Assembly: GCA_015295835.1 (NCBI GenBank)
Contig: DVEG01000003.1
Span: 124,001-188,000, forward strand
Direction: 5' to 3'
Source: Oscillatoriaceae cyanobacterium M7585_C2015_266
Lineage (GTDB): Bacteria; Cyanobacteriota; Cyanobacteriia; Cyanobacteriales; Oscillatoriaceae
Length of the DNA stretch: 64,000 nt
Position 1 is the first letter of the stretch. Every line of letters begins with the position of its first letter. The notes beneath the pieces were generated by a model, which did not search any database, was not told the origin of the DNA, and saw only the letters and a list, made by a program, of their open reading frames with translations. Shown in pieces: positions 26,549 to 35,490 of the stretch. A program made the translations under genes and the position numbers.

Positions 26549-27067
26549 CTAATCAAACAGACGGAAATATGGATATCTTATTGGCACGCCTGGTTCTTTT
26601 TCCAACTGGAAATTAATTACCTCCCAACAGGGGTCTTCAGAGGGATCGGGGCTAAACTCTACGGGTAAACCATAAAGACGAGGTTTTGCGGATTCTGACT
26701 GAGCTTTCCAAGGGCTACTGCGCTCCAAATAAGCGCTGAGCAAATCCATATAGCGGCGGGCGATAATTACTCGCGTAGCTCGGAAACCTTGGGTATAGAG
26801 CCGATCCAAAGCCTCGTGGATTTCAAAGCGAATACCGTCGGGATGAGTGTGCTGCCGATACCACTCATTATTCCACCTGCGCCAGTGACGCCCCGACTGG
26901 AGATGGATCAGTTCTCCCGTTTTGGGATTCGCCTCAAACGCACCATGTCGCTGACACAAATAGGTATCAGTCAGCGTCAGTGCCGGGATTGTTTGGCGAC
27001 AGTGGGGACACTGAATCTCCGAGCCGAAAATTGGGTATTGCAAGCTTGTCTCAATCATTGAGTGCAT
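26549..27067 (-). CDS. TIGR02652-like conserved cyanobacterial protein
   Basis: 172 residues. It carries a zinc-ribbon-like CPHCRQ (about 20-25) followed by CQRHG, then the strongly conserved ELIHLQSGRHWRRW and WYRQHTHPDGIRFEIHEALDRLYTQG. From memory this matches the cyanobacteria-only family TIGR02652, of unknown function. Met4 (MIETSLQYPIFG) is an alternative start and is closer to the family N-terminus. Soluble; no enzyme motif beyond the zinc site. Confidence 0.8.
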   Translation of the reverse strand: MHSMIETSLQYPIFGSEIQCPHCRQTIPALTLTDTYLCQRHGAFEANPKTGELIHLQSGRHWRRWNNEWYRQHTHPDGIRFEIHEALDRLYTQGFRATRVIIARRYMDLLSAYLERSSPWKAQSESAKPRLYGLPVEFSPDPSEDPCWEVINFQLEKEPGVPIRYPYFRLFD

Positions 27068-27288
27068 ACCAGCATATTGATTATGCGCTAGTTTAGTTTA
27101 ATGATGCTTTTATTATATTTCAGCCTCTGAGAGGGATAAGTTGTTTTGTATTGGCTAAGCGACATTAATTATATACTCTTGCCCTAGCCCTTGACTGTGT
27201 ATCTTCCTAATTTCAAGCTTTCTAAGTTCTGCTAATCAACCTCTGGCAGAATTTTTTAATATAATCTTCCACTTTTGATATTTAAATT

Positions 27289-27834
27289 ATGACAAATTCG
27301 ACCTTTTTTTGGCCTCCTCCCGACCTTTCACTTGCGGCTTTCGTCGCTGCTAATGCCACGGTAATAGGTCGAGTCAAGGTAGGGGTAGGCGCAAGCATTT
27401 GGTACAATGCAGTTTTGCGAGGCGATGTAGAACGCATTGAAATAGGCGCGAGTACGAATATTCAAGATGGGGCCATTTTGCACTGCGATCCAGGTCAGCC
27501 GACAATTTTAGAAGAATTTGTGACAGTAGGACATCGCGCCGTCGTTCATTCAGCTTATATCGAGAGGGGCTGTTTAGTGGGAATTGGTGCGGTGGTGATG
27601 AATGGAGTGCGCTTAGGTACGGGTAGCATTATTGGCGCGGGTGCTGTGGTGACAAAAGATGTACCGCCATTGTCTTTGGTGGTTGGGGTGCCAGCGAAAC
27701 GGTTGCGGGAGGTATCGGAAGAGGAGGCAGGAGAACTAATTGAACATGCCCGCCGCTACGAACAATTGGCACTGGTGCACGCCGGTAAGGGCACGAATTT
27801 GGGTTTCGAGGTAGCCCCCAGTTCTTTGCCGTAA
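27289..27834 (+). CDS. Gamma carbonic anhydrase-like left-handed beta-helix protein
   Basis: 181 residues of hexapeptide-repeat sequence: VIGRVKVGVGASIWYNAVLRGD, ILHCDPGQP, VTVGHRAVVHSAYIERGCLVGIGAVVMNG. The histidines expected for the trimer-interface zinc (ILHCD, VGHRAVVHS) are present, as in gamma-carbonic anhydrases and the YrdA/PaaY group. It probably forms a cytoplasmic homotrimer. True CO2 hydration activity varies in this family. It lacks the long CcmM extensions, so it is not the carboxysome scaffold. Confidence 0.9.
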   Translation: MTNSTFFWPPPDLSLAAFVAANATVIGRVKVGVGASIWYNAVLRGDVERIEIGASTNIQDGAILHCDPGQPTILEEFVTVGHRAVVHSAYIERGCLVGIGAVVMNGVRLGTGSIIGAGAVVTKDVPPLSLVVGVPAKRLREVSEEEAGELIEHARRYEQLALVHAGKGTNLGFEVAPSSLP

Positions 27835-27930
27835 GTGTTTCAAAAAAAACAGATCTGGAAAATTTACCCCCTTCCCCTGAAAATATAAAAAATGAAAATG
27901 ATGTAACAATCTTTTAAGGGGAATTAGAGT

Positions 27931-28050
27931 ATGGATTTTGATTGGCGTCTTCTAGTTGTTTTAGTACCAGTAGCGATCGCTGCTGGTTGGGCAATATTTA
28001 ACATTGCTCCCGCTGCCTTGCGGCAAATTCAAGCCTTTCTCAACCGATAA
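27931..28050 (+). CDS. psbY: Photosystem II protein Y
   Basis: 39 residues, [20 protein letters not shown] followed by [19 protein letters not shown]. This is the single-helix PsbY pattern: short acidic start, DWR, one membrane span, then an amphipathic tail with N-I-x-P. AAGGGGAATTAG lies before the start as a ribosome site. PsbY sits at the edge of photosystem II beside cytochrome b559 in the thylakoid membrane. The gene is monocistronic here, downstream of the carbonic anhydrase-like gene by about 95 bp. Confidence 0.93.
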   Translation: MDFDWRLLVVLVPVAIAAGWAIFNIAPAALRQIQAFLNR

Positions 28051-28155
28051 AAAATTTAACTTAGATTGGTAAAGTGAGAATAAACTTCACTTTATCCTTC
28101 TATATGTGAGCAAGGACATTTATTTTGTGTAGGGGCTTGTGCACAAGTCCCTACC

Positions 28156-29157
28156 TTAACGCATAGCCTCAGTAAGGCGGACAGAAACGACTTCGCCGGG
28201 GTCGAGAACGAGCAGGTGGCGCAAACGTTCCGAGCGAGCGGAGATAGGAAGATTACGACCGTCGAGAGTAATAGCCTTAACAACAAAGCGACTGCCCTTG
28301 CTATTGGTTTCAAAATATCCGATGAAAGGGGTATCTGCAGGAATAATCACATTACCTGTGGGATCGCGAACCGCTTCATTCAACAGCAAAACCTCATAGC
28401 GATCAACACCCCGTTCCAAAGTAACAATCTCATTTCCCGAATAGCGCAAGTTCAGTACCGTGCCCTTCGGCAGCAAGACACCAGGCTTAGAGTTGTGGCG
28501 AGGAGCAAGCGGCGGCACAACCACAGAGGGAGAAACCGTGCGACTGGGAATACCAGACATATCTACAGGCAGCCCTGGCAAAGTACTACTGGGAAAATTG
28601 CCCTGAGAAGGGGTGTTAACAGCAGGAGGCGGTACCGAAATGACAACACTGTTACTAGGGGAAGGCATGGGAAAAGCAGTAGTGCCTTCAACAAAAGCGG
28701 GACGCACTACCCAGCGATCGCGAAAAGCGCCGATATCTACCTGAGATGCCAACTTTTGCATTTGTACCCGCGCCGGATCTAAAACCATATTTGGCTGGAA
28801 TTCCAAAACAATACGACTACCCCCCGCAGGAAACTGCTCGATTTGAATTCGCCGCACATCACCTTCGTAATACTCGTTAATCGGCTTAACAGCGAGTTTC
28901 GTATTGGGCAAATCGATTACAATGCGCGGCGGCTGGTTAAACACCGAAAGACGCGGTTGAGTTGCCTGCTCTATGAGAAGTTCGAGTCGATTCGTATGCG
29001 GCTCGAGTCCCCAATCTGCTAAGACAGCAGCCAAAATAGGAACGGGCAGGATTATTGGCACTACTAAAAAAGAAGCTCCAAGCCAACTGGCGGCAAGGGC
29101 TTGGGGCAACAGCCGTGTTTTGAGAGAGAGAGTTTGCTTAAATTTTTCTGTAGTCAT
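28156..29157 (-). CDS. AMIN-domain periplasmic protein
   Basis: 333 residues. A long basic N-terminus plus hydrophobic segment (about 15-45) acts as signal or anchor. The AMIN domain (about 55-135) shows RIVIDLPNTKLAVKP and VRRIQIEQFPAGGSRIVLEF. A Pro/Ser-rich linker (about 165-225) leads to a beta-rich C-terminal domain (about 228-333; PKGTVLNLRYSG, VIIPADTPFIGYFE). AMIN domains bind peptidoglycan and target cell-wall hydrolases or secretins in the periplasm. There is no amidase or secretin domain here, so a structural or targeting role is likely. Confidence 0.85.
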   Translation of the reverse strand: MTTEKFKQTLSLKTRLLPQALAASWLGASFLVVPIILPVPILAAVLADWGLEPHTNRLELLIEQATQPRLSVFNQPPRIVIDLPNTKLAVKPINEYYEGDVRRIQIEQFPAGGSRIVLEFQPNMVLDPARVQMQKLASQVDIGAFRDRWVVRPAFVEGTTAFPMPSPSNSVVISVPPPAVNTPSQGNFPSSTLPGLPVDMSGIPSRTVSPSVVVPPLAPRHNSKPGVLLPKGTVLNLRYSGNEIVTLERGVDRYEVLLLNEAVRDPTGNVIIPADTPFIGYFETNSKGSRFVVKAITLDGRNLPISARSERLRHLLVLDPGEVVSVRLTEAMR

Positions 29158-29232
29158 GGCTTTTAGTGAAGGCGCCGGCGTTTACAAAAAAATTTTGAGA
29201 AAAAAGTTCAATGCGCCCCTTCTCCCACAGAG

Positions 29233-29763
29233 CTATTGTCTAAGAGTTCTGAGATTGAAAATTTTGCCGTTGGGCATCGTCGCTCCAGTCAAAACGACAC
29301 TGGTTAAATCTACCCCATCGATAAAAGCCTTTCGAAGATTAGCATTAATTAGATATGCTCCTCTTAAGTCCGCTTGACGTAAATCTGCCTCGATGAGTGT
29401 GGCAAAATTCATTGTCGTTTGCCGGAGATCAGCATTTCTCAAGTTAGCATTGTTTAAAGATGCAGCCTGGAGATCGGCTGCTTGTAGTTTGGCTTCGCTC
29501 AATATCGCATTAGTCAAATCAGCCCTCGTCAGCTTTGCTCCCGAAAGGTTGGCTTTTTGCAAGTTTGCGCCTGCCAGGTAAGCCCCTCGCAGATCAGCAT
29601 TGCTAAGCTCGGCACCTGTGAGATCGGCTTTGCTGAGGTTACATTTGCGGCATTCTTTGTAGTTGAGTAATCGTCTGAGGTGTTCCGGATTTGCCGCTGA
29701 TGCAGACATGTCCAACCATAAGGCAGCTAATAGCGCACAGGTGACAAGAATAGTGAGTTTCAT
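29233..29763 (-). CDS. Secreted pentapeptide-repeat protein
   Basis: 176 residues. A signal peptide (about 1-23, MKLTILVTCALLAALWLDMSASA) is followed by RRLLNYKECRKCNLSKADLTGA and about 23 consecutive A(D/N)LxxA pentapeptides up to about residue 165. The coil forms a right-handed quadrilateral beta-helix. The KECRKCNL cap is common in cyanobacterial lumenal pentapeptide proteins. Probably thylakoid-lumenal or periplasmic; no catalytic function expected. Confidence 0.9.
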   Translation of the reverse strand: MKLTILVTCALLAALWLDMSASAANPEHLRRLLNYKECRKCNLSKADLTGAELSNADLRGAYLAGANLQKANLSGAKLTRADLTNAILSEAKLQAADLQAASLNNANLRNADLRQTTMNFATLIEADLRQADLRGAYLINANLRKAFIDGVDLTSVVLTGATMPNGKIFNLRTLRQ

Positions 29764-30702
29764 ATTTCTTAATTTTTATCGGTAGATTGGTTGGTTGACG
29801 GGTTAACTTGTCACAGGCGCTCGCTGATTTCGTCAGGTGCCAGACTTGGTTTTGGGATTGAGCAACCAAAACCTATCTTTTGTTTTCTAGTCTGAGTATT
29901 GCCCCTCCGGTTGTTGGCAGATGTAGATGGTTTGAGATCAATTTTCAGCCGTAGGCTCATGTCAGTAGGGGCTTTTTTGACAATTTGAGAAAGCGAGGCG
30001 CCTGCTTGATATTTTTCTTATTTATATCCCAAGTTTTGGACGTTACACTCTGTATTGTCAAATCTTAAAGATTACTGATGGCGGGGCTACATGACTATTT
30101 ATCACAGACTATACAGCTCTCCTTTGCCTCGTGAAGTGCGCTCACCTGATTTTTCTCATTCCTTGCATGCCTAACTTGACGGTCAGTGCTGAAATTCGTT
30201 ATACTAGGAGATGGTTGCAACTTATTTACAAACTTTTATTTTACTGTAGGTAGAGAGAAAAGCTTTGCCCCGGGGAAAGCCTAAATCTACATGAAAGTAA
30301 AATGACAACAAGATCGCAATTCTTTAGGGCTGATTAAAATAACAGGTACAAGCGATCGCCAGATCGCCGAAGCCAGTGCCAGCTAATGGGGCGCTGTCCA
30401 CCATCAATCAGCCCTTTCTTCCTAGACCAAGAATTAGCTTTAAAGAAGCTACATATTAATACGGGGAGGGCCCGGTGGCAACTTTAGTTGCTTCAAAGTA
30501 GAATGTAATCATATCCAAAAGCGGTGAAAAAACCGCCTAGTCGATGAGTAATAAATATTCTGGATGCTGAGGGTTTACCTTAGCTTTCAGAGGAGGGGCG
30601 TCTTGGCAGCGCCTTTACGGGTTTGCTTGCAGACTGCGTAAGAATCCCCCGACTTTAGTCGATGGGAGTGTCAATACAATACCAACTGTTAACTTTAACA
30701 AA
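29764..30702 (+). promoter_or_regulatory. Long infC upstream/leader region with promoter and hairpins
   Basis: TTGACG (30176-30181), an 18-bp spacer and TATACT (30200-30205) form a near-consensus vegetative promoter, predicting a leader of about 490 nt before infC. Inside it are a GC-rich hairpin (about 30262-30280), a perfect 9-bp stem GGGCTGATT/AATCAGCCC (30327-30335 with 30406-30414) followed by TTTCTT, and the right-end element (30521-30676). The 9-bp stem could be an sRNA end or an attenuator. The part before 30176 shows nothing I can name. Confidence 0.55.
30488..30676 (+). mobile_element. Solo IS200/IS605-like right end with omega-RNA-like region, copy 2
   Basis: The core (30521-30676) shares ordered blocks with 286-436: the GCGGTGAAA...CCGC hairpin, GGATGCTGA, TCTTGGCAG.GCC.TTAC, GCGTAAGAATCCCCC, a terminal hairpin (TCCC/GGGA plus GACT/AGTC) and GGGAGTGTCAATA. 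The ending is very close to cyanobacterial IS605-family right ends as I remember them. No transposase or tnpB accompanies it. It ends 26 bp before the first possible infC start and therefore sits inside the infC leader. Confidence 0.55.
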
Positions 30703-31254
30703 TTGCCAGCATTACCTAAAACGCCTGTGATTGAAAAAAAACGCAATCGCGACTTACCCCAAATTAACGAAAGAATTCGCTTCCCCAAGATCCGAGTCAT
30801 TGATACAGACGGAACACAGCTCGGTATCCTGACACCCCAGGAAGCTTTGCGGCTAGCAGAGCAAAAAGAGCTTGATCTCGTCCTCGTCAGTGATAAGGCA
30901 GACCCGCCAGTGTGCCGCATCATGGACTACGGCAAATTTAAATTTGAACAAGAGAAAAAAGCCCGTGAAGTCAAGAAGAAACAGCACACGGCTGAAGTAA
31001 AAGAAGTGAAGATGCGTTACAAGATTGAAGAACACGACTATCAGGTGCGTATCAATCAGGCGCAGCGCTTTCTTAAGGAAGGCGATAAGGTTAAAGCTAC
31101 GATTATGTTCCGAGGTCGGGAGATTCAGCATACTGATCTGGCAGAAGAGTTATTGAAAAGAATGGCCACAGATCTGCAAGAAGTAGCAGAAGTTCAGCAA
31201 GCCCCTAAAAAAGAAGGCCGCAGTATGATGATGTTGCTTTCCCCAAAAAAATAA
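30703..31254 (+). CDS. infC: Translation initiation factor IF-3
   Basis: About 174-183 residues depending on start. IF3 N-domain ([55 protein letters not shown]) and C-domain ([53 protein letters not shown]) are complete. There is no ATG near the family N-terminus. Candidate starts are TTG 30703, GTG 30727 and ATT 30730, with no Shine-Dalgarno before any of them. A rare start codon is expected because IF3 proofreads start codons and represses its own unusual start in E. coli. It binds the 30S subunit. It is monocistronic, without rpmI/rplT beside it. Confidence 0.95.
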   Translation: MPALPKTPVIEKKRNRDLPQINERIRFPKIRVIDTDGTQLGILTPQEALRLAEQKELDLVLVSDKADPPVCRIMDYGKFKFEQEKKAREVKKKQHTAEVKEVKMRYKIEEHDYQVRINQAQRFLKEGDKVKATIMFRGREIQHTDLAEELLKRMATDLQEVAEVQQAPKKEGRSMMMLLSPKK

Positions 31255-31820
31255 AGACATTGACATTAGCGGCTCCTCTGACCCGTGCTGAGAAAATTTC
31301 CTCACGGAAAGGCTATTAGCATGCATTCTTTGACTATACGGCGTGAGGAGTACGGGATTGAATAATAAGAGAGCGTAGGATTTAAGCAGATAGAAAAGCA
31401 CGCTCTCTGTATATCTTTTTCTTTTTCATTTTACTATTTTTTATTTTTTATTATTTTGTTTTTTTATTTTTATTTTTTATTTTTGTCGGCATTTTTGGCG
31501 GCGCGTTGCCTGGCTAATTTCTACTTTCTGAACGCAAAATTTTATGGAATGAGTTTTTTTAGTCTTGAAATGCAAAATTTAGCTGTTTAAGAAAATGGTA
31601 GAGTAAAACTGAAACTCCGCTGCCCTAAAAGGTGAAAAACCTGAATTATCGCAGGCCAAAAATGAAAGGGGCAGAGCTTTTGCATCAAGCAGCCGCAGCA
31701 GCTCAGTGGCGCGACAGCATAGGCGGGGCAGAGAAAAACCTCTCTAAAAGTCAAATCAGTAAAATAAAACGAGTTTGAAAACAAGCGAGAACAACATAGA
31801 ACAAGGGAAATTAAGGCGGC
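31255..31820. other. Intergenic region with terminator and T-rich tract
   Basis: The infC terminator is followed by a low-complexity T/A tract (about 31410-31484). The rest (to 31820) contains no supported gene. Short frames here lack ribosome sites and similarity. Confidence 0.5.
31368..31430 (+). terminator. infC transcription terminator
   Basis: A perfect 9-bp stem AGAGAGCGT (31368-31376) with ACGCTCTCT (31400-31408) is followed by TATATCTTTTTCTTTTTC. It lies 113 bp beyond the infC stop. Confidence 0.7.
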
Positions 31821-34800
31821 ATGGAACTAAGAGATCGGCAGTTTGGAGGGAGATGGTTACAGACACTGCTGCAGTGGGTGAACCTGCGTCCGGAGGAAGC
31901 AGAGCGAACCTTTCTGATGTTTGCATTTTACACAGCTACATCTGTAGGGGTACTCTGGCTGGAAGCCAGTACCGTAGGTTTATTTTTAGACGAATACGGA
32001 GCTAATCAGTTACCCTGGATTTATATTTCTGGAGCGGCGATTGGCTCAGCATTAGGGGTAATGTATTCCTGGTTGCAAAGGATGCTGCCCCTGCGCCAGG
32101 TTTTGGTACTAATTGCCTTAATCATGGCGGCGCCGCTGCTATTATTTCGCATTGGGTTAGGGTTGAAGTCAGCCTGGATAGCTGGGGGAACAGTATTTCT
32201 GATGCGGCTGTGGCTCGATGGCATCTACACCCTCAATGATCTCAACACTTCGATCGCGGCGAACCAACTCTTTAACATCCGCGAAATCAAGCGCGCTTAT
32301 CCGATTGTCAGCAGCGGCATTTTGGTAGCAGATGTTATTAGCGGCTTTTCCCTGCCCATAGTCCTGAAGTTGATCGGTTTAAAGAACACGATCATAATGT
32401 CTTCCTTGATGATGGTAGTGGGAGCAGGGATTCTTTACTATCTCTGCGAAGCTTATAGACAAGCATTTCCCGATTCGCCTCTGCAAGAAGATAACGAACA
32501 AGCAGATTTTACCAATCGGCGGATGCGGGGGCCGATTCAGGGCTATGTCTGGCCACTGATAGCCTTTTTTGTACTGGCGGAACTGCTAAATATCTTAGTT
32601 GACTTCCAATTCCTGAGCGAGTTAGAACAACAGGATTTGGGAGAGCCTAGTCTGGGGATTGCCGCTTTTATTGGTATATTCAACGGATTTCTGGGCATTT
32701 TTGAACTGATGACCCAGTGGTTTGTTTCCAATCGCATCGTTGAATGGCTAGGGGTGTTTGTATCAGCAATGATTTTGCCCGCGGGGCTGGTGGCGATCGG
32801 CGTTGCTTCCTTGTTTGGATCTTTTACCGGGTTGTTTCCGTTCTTTTACGGGGTGGTATTCCTAAAGTTTTTAGAAGAATTATTGCACTACACCCTATTT
32901 GAGGGGGTAAGTCCGGTATTGTTTCAACCGATTCCGGAAGCAAATCGAGATCAAGTACAGGCGTGGGTGAATGGGATTGCTGAGCCGCTCTCGGATGGGG
33001 TGATTGGGTTGGTGATTTTAGGGACGATTTGGCTGTGTTCTTTGTCGCCTTTTTCGGAAGATCACAGTTACTTGCAGCAGGTGGAAGGCTGGATTTTTGT
33101 CGGGCAAATCGTGCTGCTAGCAGCAATTTGGCTGGTGAATGTCTGGATGCTGCGATCGCGCTATGTGGGGCTATTAGTCTCCAGTGCGGAACGGGGACGG
33201 TTGGGGGTTTCTGACGTAGACATGCGGGGACTAAAAAAAGCAGTAATAGAAACTTTGGAAAAACCCGGAACAGAAGCCGATAAACGCTCCTGTATCGAAC
33301 TGCTAATCCAAATTGACCCAAATAATGTCGGCGAGGTACTAGCGCCGCTACTGCCTAATCTGCCCCCGTCTTTGCAACGTCAGAGTCTGGAGGCAATGCT
33401 TGCCCATCCCAATCCGGCGTATCTGGAATCAGTGCGGGGGATTTTAGAGCAACCTCTACCTCCCGATGTTTTAGCCTTAGCACTACGCTACGTTTGGTTG
33501 ACGGAAAAATCTGCGAATATTGAAGCCCTCAGACCTTATTTGCGACCAGAAGTTGATCCAGTGGTGCGGGGAACAGCTGCCGCCCTGATCATGCGTCGGG
33601 GCAACCGGGAGCAAAAAGCGGAAGCCACTAATACTTTGCGGCGGATGCTCACCCATAAACAGGAACGAGAACGGGTAATGGGCTGTAGAGCCCTAGGAGA
33701 AGCGGATTACTTACAAGGGCTGCGGCTGTACATTCCCAATCTTTTGCAAGATGAATCGCTGCGGGTGCGCTGCGCTTTGCTGGATGTGATTGCTTCTACA
33801 CATTTAGAAGAATATTATCCGTCTTTGTTGCGGGGACTTTACTACAAGTCGACACGAGAAGCGGCTCTGCGTGCTTTGGTACGTTTGAATAATGAAGTGA
33901 TCGACAAGCTCGTAGAGCTGGCAGAAGATATTCATAAGCCGGATTTGGTGCGCATGTATGCCTGGAGCGCTCTAGGTCAGATCGGCACCTTGGAAGCTAA
34001 ACAGGTGTTGGTGAATCACTTGATGTCAGCTTGGGGCACGACGCGCCGGAATATCTTGCGCGTTCTGCTGAAAATGCCGCAAGAGGCGGGGATTGAAGCA
34101 GTACTCGATCTCTATGGGCGTAGCGGCGTGGAAATATTAATTGACCAAGAACTTATGTTTATGGGCCAAATCTACGGGGCTTTACTGGATTTGAGCCCTT
34201 CTCGGGTAGATAGCCGAGAAGCGGATATGCTGCGCTCGGCTTTGCGTGATTTGCAGACGGATGCCGTGGAGCGGCTGTTTTTGCTGTTTAAGTTACTTTA
34301 CCCGCACACGAGTATTCAGGCGGCGGCGTTTAATTTGAAATCCGGTTCCCGAGCAAATATGGCGCGGGGATTGGAAATTTTGGACAATACTCTGGATATT
34401 CCCAGTAAACGCGCTCTGCTTACTATTCTCGATCGCCGTTCGGAACAGGAAAAACTACAAAGTCTTTCGGAACTGGTGGCTTATCAGCCGATGTCGCCAA
34501 GTGAACGGGTGCGGCGGTTGCTGGAGCTGCGCCATTTCCTTGCTGACTGGCCATTGGCTTGCTGTTTTCACTTGGCCCGCACCAGTCGCTGGAGTTTGAC
34601 GCCGGAACAAACTCTTGCTTGTCTGCGCCATCCCAGAGGCTTTGTGCGGGAAGCTGTGCTAGCTTACCTAAAAGTGGCATCGCCGCGCGCCTTGGTAGAA
34701 TTACTACCAATGCTGCGAAATGATCCGGATCGCCTAGTTGCTGCTCAGGTCAAGCAAATGATGGCTGAATTTGGCCTCAGTGATGGCACTCCCGCTCCCC

Positions 34801-34874
34801 ATTCAACTGGAAGCGGCAACTCTGCTCCCAGTTATTCGGGGATGGCCGGATTTGAGCCTACTTATGAAGGGTGA
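31821..34874 (+). CDS. ATP/ADP-translocase-like (Npt1/MFS) membrane protein fused to HEAT repeats
   Basis: 1017 residues. The N-terminal 450 residues contain about 11-12 membrane spans (from AERTFLMFAFYTATSVGVLW onward) resembling the nucleotide-transporter/MFS fold. After residue 450 the protein becomes soluble and consists of HEAT-like helical repeats (about 460-960; for example VVRGTAAALIMRRGNREQKA, LRVRCALLDVIASTHLEEYY). A Ser/Pro-rich tail ends it. ATG follows AAGGCGGC. The next gene, 110 bp downstream, encodes a lone cNMP-binding domain; in other bacteria, as I recall, these three parts may occur in one chain. Transport of nucleotides is not demonstrated and a signalling role is possible. 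Confidence 0.85.
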   Translation: MELRDRQFGGRWLQTLLQWVNLRPEEAERTFLMFAFYTATSVGVLWLEASTVGLFLDEYGANQLPWIYISGAAIGSALGVMYSWLQRMLPLRQVLVLIALIMAAPLLLFRIGLGLKSAWIAGGTVFLMRLWLDGIYTLNDLNTSIAANQLFNIREIKRAYPIVSSGILVADVISGFSLPIVLKLIGLKNTIIMSSLMMVVGAGILYYLCEAYRQAFPDSPLQEDNEQADFTNRRMRGPIQGYVWPLIAFFVLAELLNILVDFQFLSELEQQDLGEPSLGIAAFIGIFNGFLGIFELMTQWFVSNRIVEWLGVFVSAMILPAGLVAIGVASLFGSFTGLFPFFYGVVFLKFLEELLHYTLFEGVSPVLFQPIPEANRDQVQAWVNGIAEPLSDGVIGLVILGTIWLCSLSPFSEDHSYLQQVEGWIFVGQIVLLAAIWLVNVWMLRSRYVGLLVSSAERGRLGVSDVDMRGLKKAVIETLEKPGTEADKRSCIELLIQIDPNNVGEVLAPLLPNLPPSLQRQSLEAMLAHPNPAYLESVRGILEQPLPPDVLALALRYVWLTEKSANIEALRPYLRPEVDPVVRGTAAALIMRRGNREQKAEATNTLRRMLTHKQERERVMGCRALGEADYLQGLRLYIPNLLQDESLRVRCALLDVIASTHLEEYYPSLLRGLYYKSTREAALRALVRLNNEVIDKLVELAEDIHKPDLVRMYAWSALGQIGTLEAKQVLVNHLMSAWGTTRRNILRVLLKMPQEAGIEAVLDLYGRSGVEILIDQELMFMGQIYGALLDLSPSRVDSREADMLRSALRDLQTDAVERLFLLFKLLYPHTSIQAAAFNLKSGSRANMARGLEILDNTLDIPSKRALLTILDRRSEQEKLQSLSELVAYQPMSPSERVRRLLELRHFLADWPLACCFHLARTSRWSLTPEQTLACLRHPRGFVREAVLAYLKVASPRALVELLPMLRNDPDRLVAAQVKQMMAEFGLSDGTPAPHSTGSGNSAPSYSGMAGFEPTYEG

Positions 34875-34984
34875 GGGATGAAGGGTAAACGGTGAAAAGT
34901 AAAGAATCATTACTCACTTCACTATGAATTGAAAGTTATGACTTCATACTTCACTTTTTACACCTCAGATAAAGAATAACTCAA

Positions 34985-35464
34985 ATGCTAACTTCTGTTG
35001 ACCGTTTACTTTTTGTCAGGGGTGTACCCATTTTCAAGGAGCTACGAGATGATTTTCTCGTCCGCCTAGCTTCTGTGATGGATGAACTGTCATTTCCAAT
35101 GCATCACACGATTTTTACCCAAGGGCAAGAGGGGCGATCGCTATATATCGTCGTCTCTGGCAGGGTGCGGGTTCATATCGGTGATCAGGAGCTGGCACAA
35201 CTGGAGCAAGGAGCCTGTTTTGGCGAAATGTCTCTTTTCGACGCTGAACCGCGCTCGGCTTCTGTCACTACCCTCGAACCCTGTGAGTGTTTGATGCTCA
35301 CGCAGCAGCAACTCTATGACGCGATCGAAGAAACCCCCGGTATTGCGGTGAATATTATCCGCTTGCTCTCCCGCCGTATCCGGGAATTCAACCGCAGATT
35401 AAATGCTAAGGAGTCAGAAACTCCTCCCCAAGCTTTGCAAGGGGCTGGGCGCCTGGGAGGATAG
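34985..35464 (+). CDS. Cyclic nucleotide-binding domain protein
   Basis: 159 residues consisting of one cNMP-binding domain: LFVRGVPIFKELRDDFLVRLASV, FTQGQEGRSLYIVVSGRVRVH, and the phosphate-binding cassette FGEMSLFDAEPRSASVTT (about 80-97), which has the Arg and Glu expected for cyclic nucleotide binding. No DNA-binding HTH follows, so it is not a CRP-type regulator. It lies 110 bp after the HEAT/transporter gene and probably acts with it. A receiver-cyclase gene at 61328-62383 could supply the ligand. Confidence 0.9.
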   Translation: MLTSVDRLLFVRGVPIFKELRDDFLVRLASVMDELSFPMHHTIFTQGQEGRSLYIVVSGRVRVHIGDQELAQLEQGACFGEMSLFDAEPRSASVTTLEPCECLMLTQQQLYDAIEETPGIAVNIIRLLSRRIREFNRRLNAKESETPPQALQGAGRLGG

Positions 35465-35490
35465 GCAGCAGATATTTCTGTATTTGAAGT

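Noticed and set aside
28216-28782. Plus-strand frame of 188 residues inside the AMIN-domain gene
   Set aside because: It is a shadow of the minus-strand AMIN gene, whose translation shows clear domain patterns.
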